Assembly (NCBI GenBank): GCA_006226225.1
Contig: SBHI01000003.1
Location: forward strand, 1 to 17,246
Length of the DNA stretch: 17,246 bases
Source: Alphaproteobacteria bacterium
GTDB lineage: Bacteria > Pseudomonadota > Alphaproteobacteria > Micavibrionales > CSBR16-224
Direction of reading: 5' to 3'
Shown: positions 6,597 through 12,477 of the stretch, piece by piece
Position numbering within the stretch: position 1 is the first letter of the stretch
Layout of the letters: each line of letters opens with the position of its first letter
Translations under genes and position numbers: made by a program
Notes under the pieces: generated by a model
The model's database searches: none
What the model was told of the DNA's origin: nothing
What the model saw: only the letters and a program-made list of their open reading frames with translations

Positions 6597-7572
6597 AGCC
6601 CTTTTATTGTTATCTGCCTCACTTTGTATTTTTCTCTTCCTGCAAAGCGGTGCATGTGCTGGCACAGAGCTTGTCACCTTATTGGAACAAAGGGTCAAGC
6701 TTGATCAGCAGATCGCGCAAAACAATATGCGCAAAAAAACCGTGTTTGAAGACTGGAAAAGGAACGGATTTGATCAAAAAGCAGCGGAAATAAAAAAAAC
6801 CGCAGAGGAAATTGACAAGCTCCGCCAAGAGCTGAAATCCGTTTGCCAAAGAGACGTCTACAGTGAAGATGAGCAGCAGGAACAGATTGCAGCATGTGAA
6901 AAGGCAAAAGAACCCGTTGATAAACTCGTCGAAGAAAACAATAAAAAACGCACAGAGCTTGCCCTTGCAGCCGCAGAGCTGGAAACACATCTAAAAGACA
7001 TACAGGCCGCCGAAAAAGACCTGCGGGAGAAACGCAGTCTGCTCAGCCAGAAAATTGCCCATACACCCAATGATCCTCAGGACACGGAAGGTATGAAGAA
7101 CAGCGCGATGCATATCCTCGATGCGCTGGACGATGCGCAAGGAGATGCTTTAGGCGCGGCGCAATTCATGGAAAAGCGTATCCGGGAGAATTTGAAAGAC
7201 CCGAACAACATCTATGCTCACGAAGCCATGAGTTACCTGATGGGACTTTACGCCGCGCAGAGAATGGAGAAAAAAGACGTAAGTCAGAAAGACCCTTTCG
7301 CCCCGTCTCCTGACGACTCCAAAGCCCTGATCAATGCCATTGAAACCTTTTCGGATGATGAGAAAAATGCTTCCCGCAACGCCGATGCGGATATTGCCCT
7401 CATTGTCGCACAGCGCTGGCGGCTGAAATGGGTAACGGAGGCACTGCACAATCATAACGGCGATCCGGAAACGGCGATGATGAGCCTGCGCAAAAACGAC
7501 CATGAAGGGGCAGCCTACGGTTACCGCTTCTTACAAGGGTTCCTCGCAGCATATAGTACACAGCAAGAATGA
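6586..7572 (+). CDS. Exported coiled-coil protein related to the first gene of the operon
   Basis: A 328-residue protein that overlaps the end of the previous gene by 11 bases and has a GGAGGA ribosome-binding site inside it. Residues 1-25 form a signal peptide ending in ACA. Residues ~28-158 are strongly coiled-coil (Lys, Glu, Ala, Leu). They are interrupted by C87-x16-C104 followed by a P-x-D-K-x-V-x3-N pattern. The 4546 gene has the same order: Cys, D-x-Y with acidic residues, A-C, then P-x2-D-K-V. The two are therefore probably distant paralogues in that half. The C-terminal ~150 residues are helical and of a different type (QFMEKRI, YLMGLYAAQR, YRFLQGFLAAY) and resemble no family I know. 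No terminator is visible before the convergent tRNA-Arg gene that ends 26 bases away. Confidence 0.75.
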   Translation: MRNKALLLLSASLCIFLFLQSGACAGTELVTLLEQRVKLDQQIAQNNMRKKTVFEDWKRNGFDQKAAEIKKTAEEIDKLRQELKSVCQRDVYSEDEQQEQIAACEKAKEPVDKLVEENNKKRTELALAAAELETHLKDIQAAEKDLREKRSLLSQKIAHTPNDPQDTEGMKNSAMHILDALDDAQGDALGAAQFMEKRIRENLKDPNNIYAHEAMSYLMGLYAAQRMEKKDVSQKDPFAPSPDDSKALINAIETFSDDEKNASRNADADIALIVAQRWRLKWVTEALHNHNGDPETAMMSLRKNDHEGAAYGYRFLQGFLAAYSTQQE

Positions 7573-7597
7573 CGGAAAACGATATTACCGGTGAGTT

Positions 7598-7674
7598 TGG
7601 TGCGCCCGACAGGACTTGAACCTGTGACCCTTGGCTTCGGAAACCAATGCTCTATCCAGCTGAGCTACGGGCGC
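7598..7674 (-). tRNA. tRNA-Arg(CCG)
   Basis: On the minus strand a complete cloverleaf can be drawn: acceptor GCGCCCG/CGGGCGC, a D arm with AGCTGGAT, anticodon stem TTGGT/GCCAA around the loop TTCCGAA, and a T arm ACAGG-TTCAAGT-CCTGT. The discriminator is A and CCA is encoded (7600-7598). The anticodon CCG (7640-7638) reads the arginine codon CGG. Length is 77 bases with CCA. A good promoter lies just upstream. Confidence 0.97.
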
Positions 7675-7696
7675 CTGTTTTTATAAAACAGGGCGT

Positions 7697-7726
7697 ATCA
7701 TAAGGGCTCTTACCCACGCCCATCAA
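7697..7726 (-). promoter_or_regulatory. Promoter of tRNA-Arg
   Basis: On the minus strand TTGATG (7726-7721) and TATGAT (7702-7697) are 18 bases apart, close to the sigma-70 consensus. They lie in the gap after the cyclic-nucleotide-binding gene. Transcription would start near 7690, about 16 bases before the tRNA. An 8-bp inverted repeat (CCTGTTTT at 7674-7681, AAAACAGG at 7685-7692) covers the very short leader. Confidence 0.6.
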
Positions 7727-7731
7727 GTCTT

Positions 7732-8346
7732 TTATTCGTCTTTCAGTTTTTTACCTGTTTTTGTGACCTTTCCTTCCAGCTCGTCCATCTCTGTCGGAAT
7801 CAGGTCTTTATACTTTTTCAAAAGCGTCCGCAGATGATCCAGCACAGGCTTTACTTCCATCACAAATTTATCGCGCAGCTCTTCAGGAATGGATTTACTG
7901 ACCGTCATCACCGTCAGATGTGCCGCTTCTTCAAAATCGGCAATGGTTTTATGCTGCTCGGCGATGTGCTGGTTTGCGCCGATCAAACGGTCAACCAGCG
8001 CCACCATCAGCTTTTTAAAAATCTTGTTGGAACCGGAGTAAGAGCGGCGGAAATCCTCCGGCGTAATTTTTACAATCGTTGAATCTTCCGTTGTACGCAC
8101 ATTGGCAGTACGGACGCCGCGCGTAATCAGCGCCATCTCACCAAAAATATCCTCCGGCCCGATAGGGGAAAGAGGTATCTTGCGGCCGTCAATATCGGTG
8201 GTGAAAACTTCAGCCGCACCTTTCTCCATATAATATGCGCAGGAAGCCGGCTGCCCCTCTTCAATAATAAGCGTATCTTTCGGTACAAAGCGGCGGTCAA
8301 GGATCTTGCCGCTCAATGCATCCTGTTCTTTACTCCCCTTTGTCAT
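7732..8346 (-). CDS. Cyclic-nucleotide-binding domain protein without a DNA-binding domain
   Basis: A 204-residue cytoplasmic protein. Residues ~14-115 are a CRP-type cyclic-nucleotide-binding beta-barrel. The phosphate-binding cassette is recognisable in FGEMALITRGVRTANV, with Glu70 and Arg79 in the positions that bind the ribose and cyclic phosphate. The PGQ/DG-turn region is present earlier (VPKDTLIIEEGQPA). CRP/FNR regulators carry a helix-turn-helix after the barrel. Here residues ~108-204 are instead long, charged helices ending in a Lys-rich tail, so it is probably not a transcription factor. It may regulate a partner through dimerisation or binding. Ligand and partner are unknown. GGAGG lies 12 bases, and a second GGAG directly, before the ATG, so the start is reasonable but not beyond doubt. 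Confidence 0.85.
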   Translation of the reverse strand: MTKGSKEQDALSGKILDRRFVPKDTLIIEEGQPASCAYYMEKGAAEVFTTDIDGRKIPLSPIGPEDIFGEMALITRGVRTANVRTTEDSTIVKITPEDFRRSYSGSNKIFKKLMVALVDRLIGANQHIAEQHKTIADFEEAAHLTVMTVSKSIPEELRDKFVMEVKPVLDHLRTLLKKYKDLIPTEMDELEGKVTKTGKKLKDE

Positions 8347-8543
8347 CTCCGGTGTTATCCTCCGATTCGCGAAACCCGATCATCTTTCATACTGCCGTAG
8401 AAATCCCAAGAAATACAGGGTTTTCAAAAACCGCTTTCGCCTATTTTCCGACCACGTACCCTCTATTATAACAGAAAAACCTCAAAAACCGGTGACGGTG
8501 GAACAAAATCGAACGTTTTCAAAGCCCGAAACCGCAAAATCTA

Positions 8544-8573
8544 TTGACCCTGAGCATAATATATGCGGAAATA
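8544..8573 (+). promoter_or_regulatory. Possible promoter region of tRNA-Leu / tig
   Basis: TTGACC (8544-8549) is a good -35 hexamer, but the best partner at normal spacing (GAAATA, 8568-8573) is poor. CATAAT (8555-8560) is a good -10 without a matching -35. One of these probably starts the tRNA-Leu transcript, which may read on into tig. The rest of the gap 8347-8613 shows nothing else I can name. Confidence 0.3.
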
Positions 8574-8613
8574 GGCCGCCTTAAATAAGGAATGAACGGC
8601 ATTTCGTGTAAAA

Positions 8614-8699
8614 GCGGGCGTGGCGAAATTGGTAGACGCGCCAGATTTAGGTTCTGGTGTCCTAGCGACGTGGGGGTTCAAGTCCCTCCGCCCGCACCA
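8614..8699 (+). tRNA. tRNA-Leu(UAG)
   Basis: This is a complete class II tRNA. It has acceptor GCGGGCG/CGCCCGC, a D arm with AATTGGTAGACGC, anticodon stem CCAGA/TCTGG around the loop TTTAGGT, a long variable arm, and a T arm with GGTTCAAGTCC. The discriminator is A and CCA is encoded (8697-8699). The anticodon TAG (8648-8650) reads leucine CUN codons. Length is 86 bases. Confidence 0.97.
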
Positions 8700-8707
8700 C
8701 AGACTCT

Positions 8708-8736
8708 TGAAAAAGACGGATTTACTGTCTTTTTCA
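8708..8736 (+). terminator. Hairpin after tRNA-Leu, possible terminator or processing signal
   Basis: TGAAAAAGAC (8708-8717) and GTCTTTTTCA (8727-8736) form a perfect 10-bp stem with a 9-base loop. The T run is inside the stem and only a GC-poor tail follows, so termination is uncertain. It could also be a 3'-end processing boundary between the tRNA and tig. Confidence 0.45.
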
Positions 8737-8769
8737 GGTGTCTGTCACTGGATGTCTTAATGAGCCCAA

Positions 8770-8786
8770 ACCGGCTTACAGCCGGT
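8770..8786 (+). promoter_or_regulatory. Hairpin in the tig leader
   Basis: ACCGGCT and AGCCGGT form a perfect 7-bp, GC-rich stem around the 3-base loop TAC. It lies 76 bases before the tig start and has no T tail, so it is not a terminator. A leader structure affecting mRNA stability or translation is possible. Confidence 0.35.
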
Positions 8787-8862
8787 GCCGGGTGAGTTTA
8801 GACGTAAGTGCGGACGACAGAGTCCATTTTTTAAAAGCAACGATTTAAGAAAGATGAAAGCG

Positions 8863-10347
8863 ATGCAAATCAAACAGACCAAAGATAACGCTCTTGAAAA
8901 AGAATTTACCGTAACAATGACTGCTGAGGAAATCGCCCAGCGCGTTGACGAAAAACTGCAGGAAATTGGCCAGACCATGAAAATCCCCGGTTTCCGTCAG
9001 GGTAAAGTGCCTTTGGCTGTTCTAAAATCCCGCTACGGTCAGTCCGTACTCGGTGAAGTGCTGGAAAGCGCTGTGAATGATAGCTCCATGAAAGCCATCA
9101 ACGAAAACAAAATCAAGCCCGCCATGCAGCCGAAAATCGAAGTTGAAAGCTTTGAAGAAGGTAAAGGCCTGAAATACACAATGACTGTCGAGGTTCTGCC
9201 CGAGATTAAACTGACCGATCTAAAAAAGCTGAAGCTTGAGCGTCACACCGCCAAACCGGAAAAGAAAACCATCGACGAGGCTTTGGAGCGCATCGCAAAA
9301 GGCAATAAAGTTCTGGAAGATGTCACCGAAAAACGCGCTGCGAAAAAAGGCGACACCGTCGTTATTGATTTTGACGGCACCGTTGACGGCGAAGCCCGCC
9401 CCGGTATGAAAGGTGACGGCTACGCACTGGAACTCGGATCAGGCAGTTTTGTTGATACCTTCGAAGACCAGTTGGTCGGCTGCAAAGCCGGTGACAAAAA
9501 AACCGTTACCGTCACCTTCCCGAAAAACTACGGCAGTGAAGAGCTGGCCGGTAAAGAGGCCGAATTTGCCGTTACCGTTCAAAAGCTACAGAAAGCCGTT
9601 CTGCCGAAAACTGATGACGAATTTGCGAAAAAACTCGGTTTTGACGATCTGAAAGCTTTGAAAACAGCCGTCACGGAACAAATCCAGGCAGATTACGACC
9701 GTCTGACGCGCCTGCACACCAAACGTCAGCTGCTGGATATTCTGGATGACACCCATAAATTCGACGTGCCTGCCGGTATGCTCGATTCGGAATATGAAAG
9801 CATTCTGCATCACCTTGCGCATCAGGACGGCAGCCACCACCACGGCGAAGAATGCAACCACGAGGTTGACTTGTCCGATTCGGAGAAAAAGGAATACCGC
9901 GAGATTGCGGAACGCCGTGTAAAGCTTGGCCTCGTTCTGGCCGAAATTGGCCGTGAAAACAAGGTCGAAGTCTCGCAAGGCGAGCTGCAACAGGCAGTTA
10001 TCAACGAAGCCCGCCGTTATCCGGGCCAGGAAAAGCAGGTTTTCGATTACTACCAGAATACACCGCAAGCTCTCGAAGCATTGCGTGCTCCTTTATATGA
10101 GGAAAAAATTGTTGACTTTATTCTGGAAATATGTTCTGTTATTAATACAAGCATAAGTTTTGATGAATTGCTAAAACTTGCTGAAGAGGCAGAGCAACCG
10201 ATCAAAGAGAAGAAAAAGGCCTCCGCAAAAGGAAAAGCCAAATCTTCAAAAACATCGGACGCAACGAAAAAAGCCTCTACGAAAAAGAAAGATGCAGCAT
10301 CAAAAACTGAAAAAAGCGGTAAAAAAGCCGATAGCAAAAAGAAATAA
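8863..10347 (+). CDS. tig: Trigger factor (ribosome-bound chaperone, peptidyl-prolyl isomerase)
   Basis: A 494-residue protein from the ATG at 8863, which has AAGAAAG nine bases upstream. A GTG at 8785 and an ATG at 8854 are also in frame but fit worse. The protein binds the ribosome exit tunnel and shields nascent chains. The ribosome-binding signature GFRQGKVP is at residues 43-50. An FKBP-type isomerase domain follows at about 163-242, then the helical chaperone domain. Two oddities stand out. Residues 316-333 hold seven His and one Cys within 18 residues in the C-terminal domain, a possible metal-binding insert. Residues 447-494 form a tail with 20 Lys in 48 residues, the rest mostly Ala, Ser and Thr. 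E. coli trigger factor is 432 residues, so both additions make this one long. Codons around 10090-10180 are noticeably AT-rich. Confidence 0.96.
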   Translation: MQIKQTKDNALEKEFTVTMTAEEIAQRVDEKLQEIGQTMKIPGFRQGKVPLAVLKSRYGQSVLGEVLESAVNDSSMKAINENKIKPAMQPKIEVESFEEGKGLKYTMTVEVLPEIKLTDLKKLKLERHTAKPEKKTIDEALERIAKGNKVLEDVTEKRAAKKGDTVVIDFDGTVDGEARPGMKGDGYALELGSGSFVDTFEDQLVGCKAGDKKTVTVTFPKNYGSEELAGKEAEFAVTVQKLQKAVLPKTDDEFAKKLGFDDLKALKTAVTEQIQADYDRLTRLHTKRQLLDILDDTHKFDVPAGMLDSEYESILHHLAHQDGSHHHGEECNHEVDLSDSEKKEYREIAERRVKLGLVLAEIGRENKVEVSQGELQQAVINEARRYPGQEKQVFDYYQNTPQALEALRAPLYEEKIVDFILEICSVINTSISFDELLKLAEEAEQPIKEKKKASAKGKAKSSKTSDATKKASTKKKDAASKTEKSGKKADSKKK

Positions 10348-10407
10348 AAATATAAAAATTGCTGTCTAGCCGCACAAAAAGAAAAAAATGCTTGCAGATG
10401 AGGGCAA

Positions 10408-10431
10408 AAAGATGTCTAAATAGGCATCTTT
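10408..10431 (+). promoter_or_regulatory. Hairpin between tig and the first clpP
   Basis: AAAGATG (10408-10414) and CATCTTT (10425-10431) form a 7-bp stem with a 10-base loop, about 60 bases after tig. Only a short T run lies at its 3' side, so it is a weak terminator at best. It sits just before a promoter-like sequence. Confidence 0.35.
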
Positions 10432-10457
10432 GGAATTAAGGAAAAACTTTATATAAC
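10430..10457 (+). promoter_or_regulatory. Possible promoter of the first clpP
   Basis: TTGGAA (10430-10435) and TATAAC (10452-10457) are 16 bases apart, a good sigma-70-type match. The leader would run about 95 bases to the ATG at 10561. Confidence 0.5.
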
Positions 10458-10560
10458 TTGGCGGTGTTTGTTACGTAAAGGGTTCTGTGTTGTTACGAAC
10501 GCAGGCTTTGAGCGAAATGGATACCGCTGGCTAAAAAAACAAAGAAAGGCACGAGAAACC

Positions 10561-11430
10561 ATGGAAAAGAAAAACGCAAATCTGGCCGCTGTCAAGGCAT
10601 TGTTCGACAATCTGTCCCCGACGGATCAGGACAATTTCCTGAAAGAGCAAAGCTCTTCCGCACCCTCTGGCACGGTTATTCCGACTATTGAAGAGCAAGA
10701 ACCGGGCGGCGTTATGAAACGCTGGGACCTGTTCTCCCGCCTTCTGAGCGACCGCATCATCCGTCTTGACGGTGAAGTCAACGGTGCAATGGCCTCTGTC
10801 GCACAGGCATCTCTGCAATATCTGAACGCAATTGATCCGAAAAAACCGATCCGCATGATGATCAACTCTCCGGGTGGGTCCGTTCTTGACGGTCTGGTCA
10901 TTTACGACACGATGCGCGAAATCGACGCACCGGTTCACACGCAAGGCTACGGCATGATGGCTTCTATGGGCTCTCTGCTGCTGGTCGGTGGTGACAAACG
11001 CTCCGCTTCGCAAAATTCCAGCATCATGATCCACGCCATTGCGTCCGGTACGCAGGGTAAAATTCAGGATCAGGAAGTCGCTCTGGAAAACACGGATCGC
11101 CTGTACAAAATTTTGGCCGACATCTATGTCGCCCATACCGGTATTCCGGAAGAACAAGTTTACAAACTGCTTGAGCGCGATAACTGGCTGACCCCCGAAG
11201 AAGGCCAGAAGCTGAACATTATCGATACGATCATTCCGCACAAAAAACCCGCGCCTTTCGCGCATATGGTGAATAAAGGCGGAAAGCCGAAACGCGAGAA
11301 ATTCAACGAAACCGCGAAAAAGCTGATCGACGAAATCTACCAAACGCGTACACAAGGCAACGACAACGACACCGCAAATACCGCAACGTCCAAGTCCACG
11401 ACTCCGGCCAATAAAGGTCCGAATCGCTAA
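10561..11430 (+). CDS. Divergent ClpP-family serine protease (extra ClpP paralogue)
   Basis: A 289-residue ClpP-family protein from the ATG at 10561, preceded by GAAAGG. A TTG at 10468 is in frame but has no such site. The fold and catalytic triad are intact: Ser135 in GMMASMGS, His158 in IMIHAIASG and Asp207 in LERDNWL. The NSPGGS oxyanion segment is also present. It differs from canonical ClpP in four ways. It has ~36 extra N-terminal residues. The usual GERSFDIYSRLL start of the core is GGVMKRWDLFSRLL. Two residues are missing between Ser and His, and the Pro after the active-site His is absent. A 61-residue polar tail follows the core. Codon use is as polished as in tig, suggesting good expression. 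It may form its own ring or mix with the canonical ClpP encoded next. A strong terminator separates the two genes. Confidence 0.88.
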   Translation: MEKKNANLAAVKALFDNLSPTDQDNFLKEQSSSAPSGTVIPTIEEQEPGGVMKRWDLFSRLLSDRIIRLDGEVNGAMASVAQASLQYLNAIDPKKPIRMMINSPGGSVLDGLVIYDTMREIDAPVHTQGYGMMASMGSLLLVGGDKRSASQNSSIMIHAIASGTQGKIQDQEVALENTDRLYKILADIYVAHTGIPEEQVYKLLERDNWLTPEEGQKLNIIDTIIPHKKPAPFAHMVNKGGKPKREKFNETAKKLIDEIYQTRTQGNDNDTANTATSKSTTPANKGPNR

Positions 11431-11479
11431 GCCTTGATAAGCAAAGAGATTTTAAGTTAATACAACTTTCTTTGTTATA

Positions 11480-11516
11480 CCGCCTCCCTTACAAAAGTTA
11501 AGGGAGGCGGTTTTTT
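11480..11516 (+). terminator. Strong intrinsic terminator after the first clpP
   Basis: CCGCCTCCCTTA (11480-11491) and TAAGGGAGGCGG (11499-11510) form a perfect 12-bp stem around CAAAAGT, followed at once by six T. It ends the transcript of the divergent clpP and insulates the canonical clpP. Confidence 0.96.
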
Positions 11517-11569
11517 CTTGTCTTTTTCACACGCCATTTTCGTTGACCGTCCTGCCGCGTCATGGCATT

Positions 11570-11600
11570 CTTGAAATGCGGTTCAACCCCCTGCTATCCT
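11570..11600 (+). promoter_or_regulatory. Promoter of canonical clpP, heat-shock-like
   Basis: CTTGAAA (11570-11576) matches the -35 of sigma-32 (RpoH) promoters. Downstream are a C run (11587-11591) and TATCCT (11595-11600), with 18 bases between TTGAAA and TATCCT. It can be read as an RpoH-type or a plain sigma-70-type promoter. It lies between the strong terminator and the ATG at 11648. Confidence 0.5.
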
Positions 11601-11647
11601 ATTCAGGAAAACGCCAAACAATTTATAAGCAATGAAAGAGGCAAACT

Positions 11648-12289
11648 ATGAGCGAATTTGAATCCCCCGTCAGCACACTCGTCCCCATCGTGATCGAGCA
11701 AACCGCCCGCGGAGAACGGTCTTTCGATATTTATTCGCGCCTGTTAAAAGAGCGCATTATCTTCGTCAATGGCGAAGTTCACGACCACATGGCCACACTG
11801 ATTTGTGCCCAGCTGCTGCATCTTGAATCGGAAAATCCGAAGAAAGATATTTTCATGTATATTAACTCCCCCGGCGGTGTCGTGACCTCCGGCCTTTCGA
11901 TTTATGACACAATGCAGTATATCCGCCCTGACGTCGCAACCGTCTGCATGGGGCAAGCCTGCTCAATGGGGTCACTCTTGCTGACAGCTGGCGCCAAAGG
12001 AAAGCGTTATTCCCTGCCTAATTCCCGCATCATGGTTCACCAGCCCTCCGGCGGTGCCCGCGGTCAGGCAACAGATATCGAAATTCACGCCAAAGAAATT
12101 CTGGATCTGCGCAAGCGCCTGAACCAGCTTTACGTTCATCACACCGGACGCAAGATCAAAGAAATTGAGACGGCTATGGAACGTGATAACTTTATGGATC
12201 CGGAAAAAGCAAAGTCTTTCGGCCTGATTGACGAAGTTGTCGAAAAACGTCCCGAAATTAAAACCGATTCAGACGGTGATAAAAAATAA
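11648..12289 (+). CDS. clpP: ATP-dependent Clp protease proteolytic subunit (canonical ClpP)
   Basis: A 213-residue protein, close to the usual 195-210. The ATG at 11648 follows GAAAGAGG. The sequence is nearly textbook: PIVIEQTARGERSFDIYSRLLKER at the N-terminus of the mature part, then INSPGG. The triad is Ser106 in GQACSMGS, His131 in MVHQPSGG and Asp180 in MERDNFM. Ser-His and Ser-Asp spacings (25 and 74) equal those of E. coli ClpP. Tetradecameric ClpP degrades proteins fed by ClpX or ClpA in the cytoplasm. The gene normally following it, clpX, is not here; lon comes 188 bases downstream. Its promoter region looks heat-inducible and is insulated from the divergent clpP upstream by a strong terminator. 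Confidence 0.97.
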   Translation: MSEFESPVSTLVPIVIEQTARGERSFDIYSRLLKERIIFVNGEVHDHMATLICAQLLHLESENPKKDIFMYINSPGGVVTSGLSIYDTMQYIRPDVATVCMGQACSMGSLLLTAGAKGKRYSLPNSRIMVHQPSGGARGQATDIEIHAKEILDLRKRLNQLYVHHTGRKIKEIETAMERDNFMDPEKAKSFGLIDEVVEKRPEIKTDSDGDKK

Positions 12290-12302
12290 CACACACTTAT
12301 GA

Positions 12303-12322
12303 AAAGGCGAAATCAAGCCTTT
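12303..12322 (+). terminator. Weak hairpin after canonical clpP
   Basis: AAAGGC (12303-12308) and GCCTTT (12317-12322) form a 6-bp stem with an 8-base loop, 13 bases after the clpP stop. The tail CTTAAACA is not a good T run, so some read-through into lon is likely. The remainder of the 12290-12477 gap shows only weak promoter-like hexamers (CTGACG at 12372, TATTTG at 12396). Confidence 0.35.
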
Positions 12323-12477
12323 CTTAAACAAAAACGGTCATAATCAAAGAAGGTCCTTTTTTAAAAGAGGGCTGACGGCTGCTGTCTCAAGACGGTATTT
12401 GAACAGTGGTAAGATTAAGGCGGTTTCAAAACAGCCCCTAACCAGCCAAGGCAAAGACGACCGGAAGGTATAAGCCC

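Noticed and set aside
7674..7692. Inverted repeat CCTGTTTT/AAAACAGG as the terminator of the cyclic-nucleotide-binding gene
   Set aside because: In the minus direction it is followed by the GC-rich tRNA-Arg start rather than T residues, and it overlaps the tRNA leader.
8785..8862. GTG start upstream for tig
   Set aside because: It falls in the leader hairpin, and the resulting 26 residues do not resemble any trigger factor N-terminus. The ATG at 8863 fits both the family and the ribosome-binding site.
9586..10068. Open frame of 160 codons on the minus strand inside tig
   Set aside because: It is fully contained in trigger factor and has no recognisable domain.
10231..10347. Repetitive AAA-rich coding sequence at the end of tig as a possible DNA repeat or frameshift
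   Set aside because: The frame continues without interruption to a normal stop and the codons vary. It is a Lys-rich protein tail, not a sequence repeat or decay.
10468..10560. TTG start 31 codons upstream for the first clpP
   Set aside because: It has no ribosome-binding site, and the added residues look non-coding. The ATG at 10561 has GAAAGG at suitable spacing.
10531..11355. Long open frame (274 codons) on the minus strand opposite the first clpP
   Set aside because: It lies wholly inside a gene with an intact catalytic triad, has low-complexity wording and resembles no family. It is a shadow of strong codon bias.
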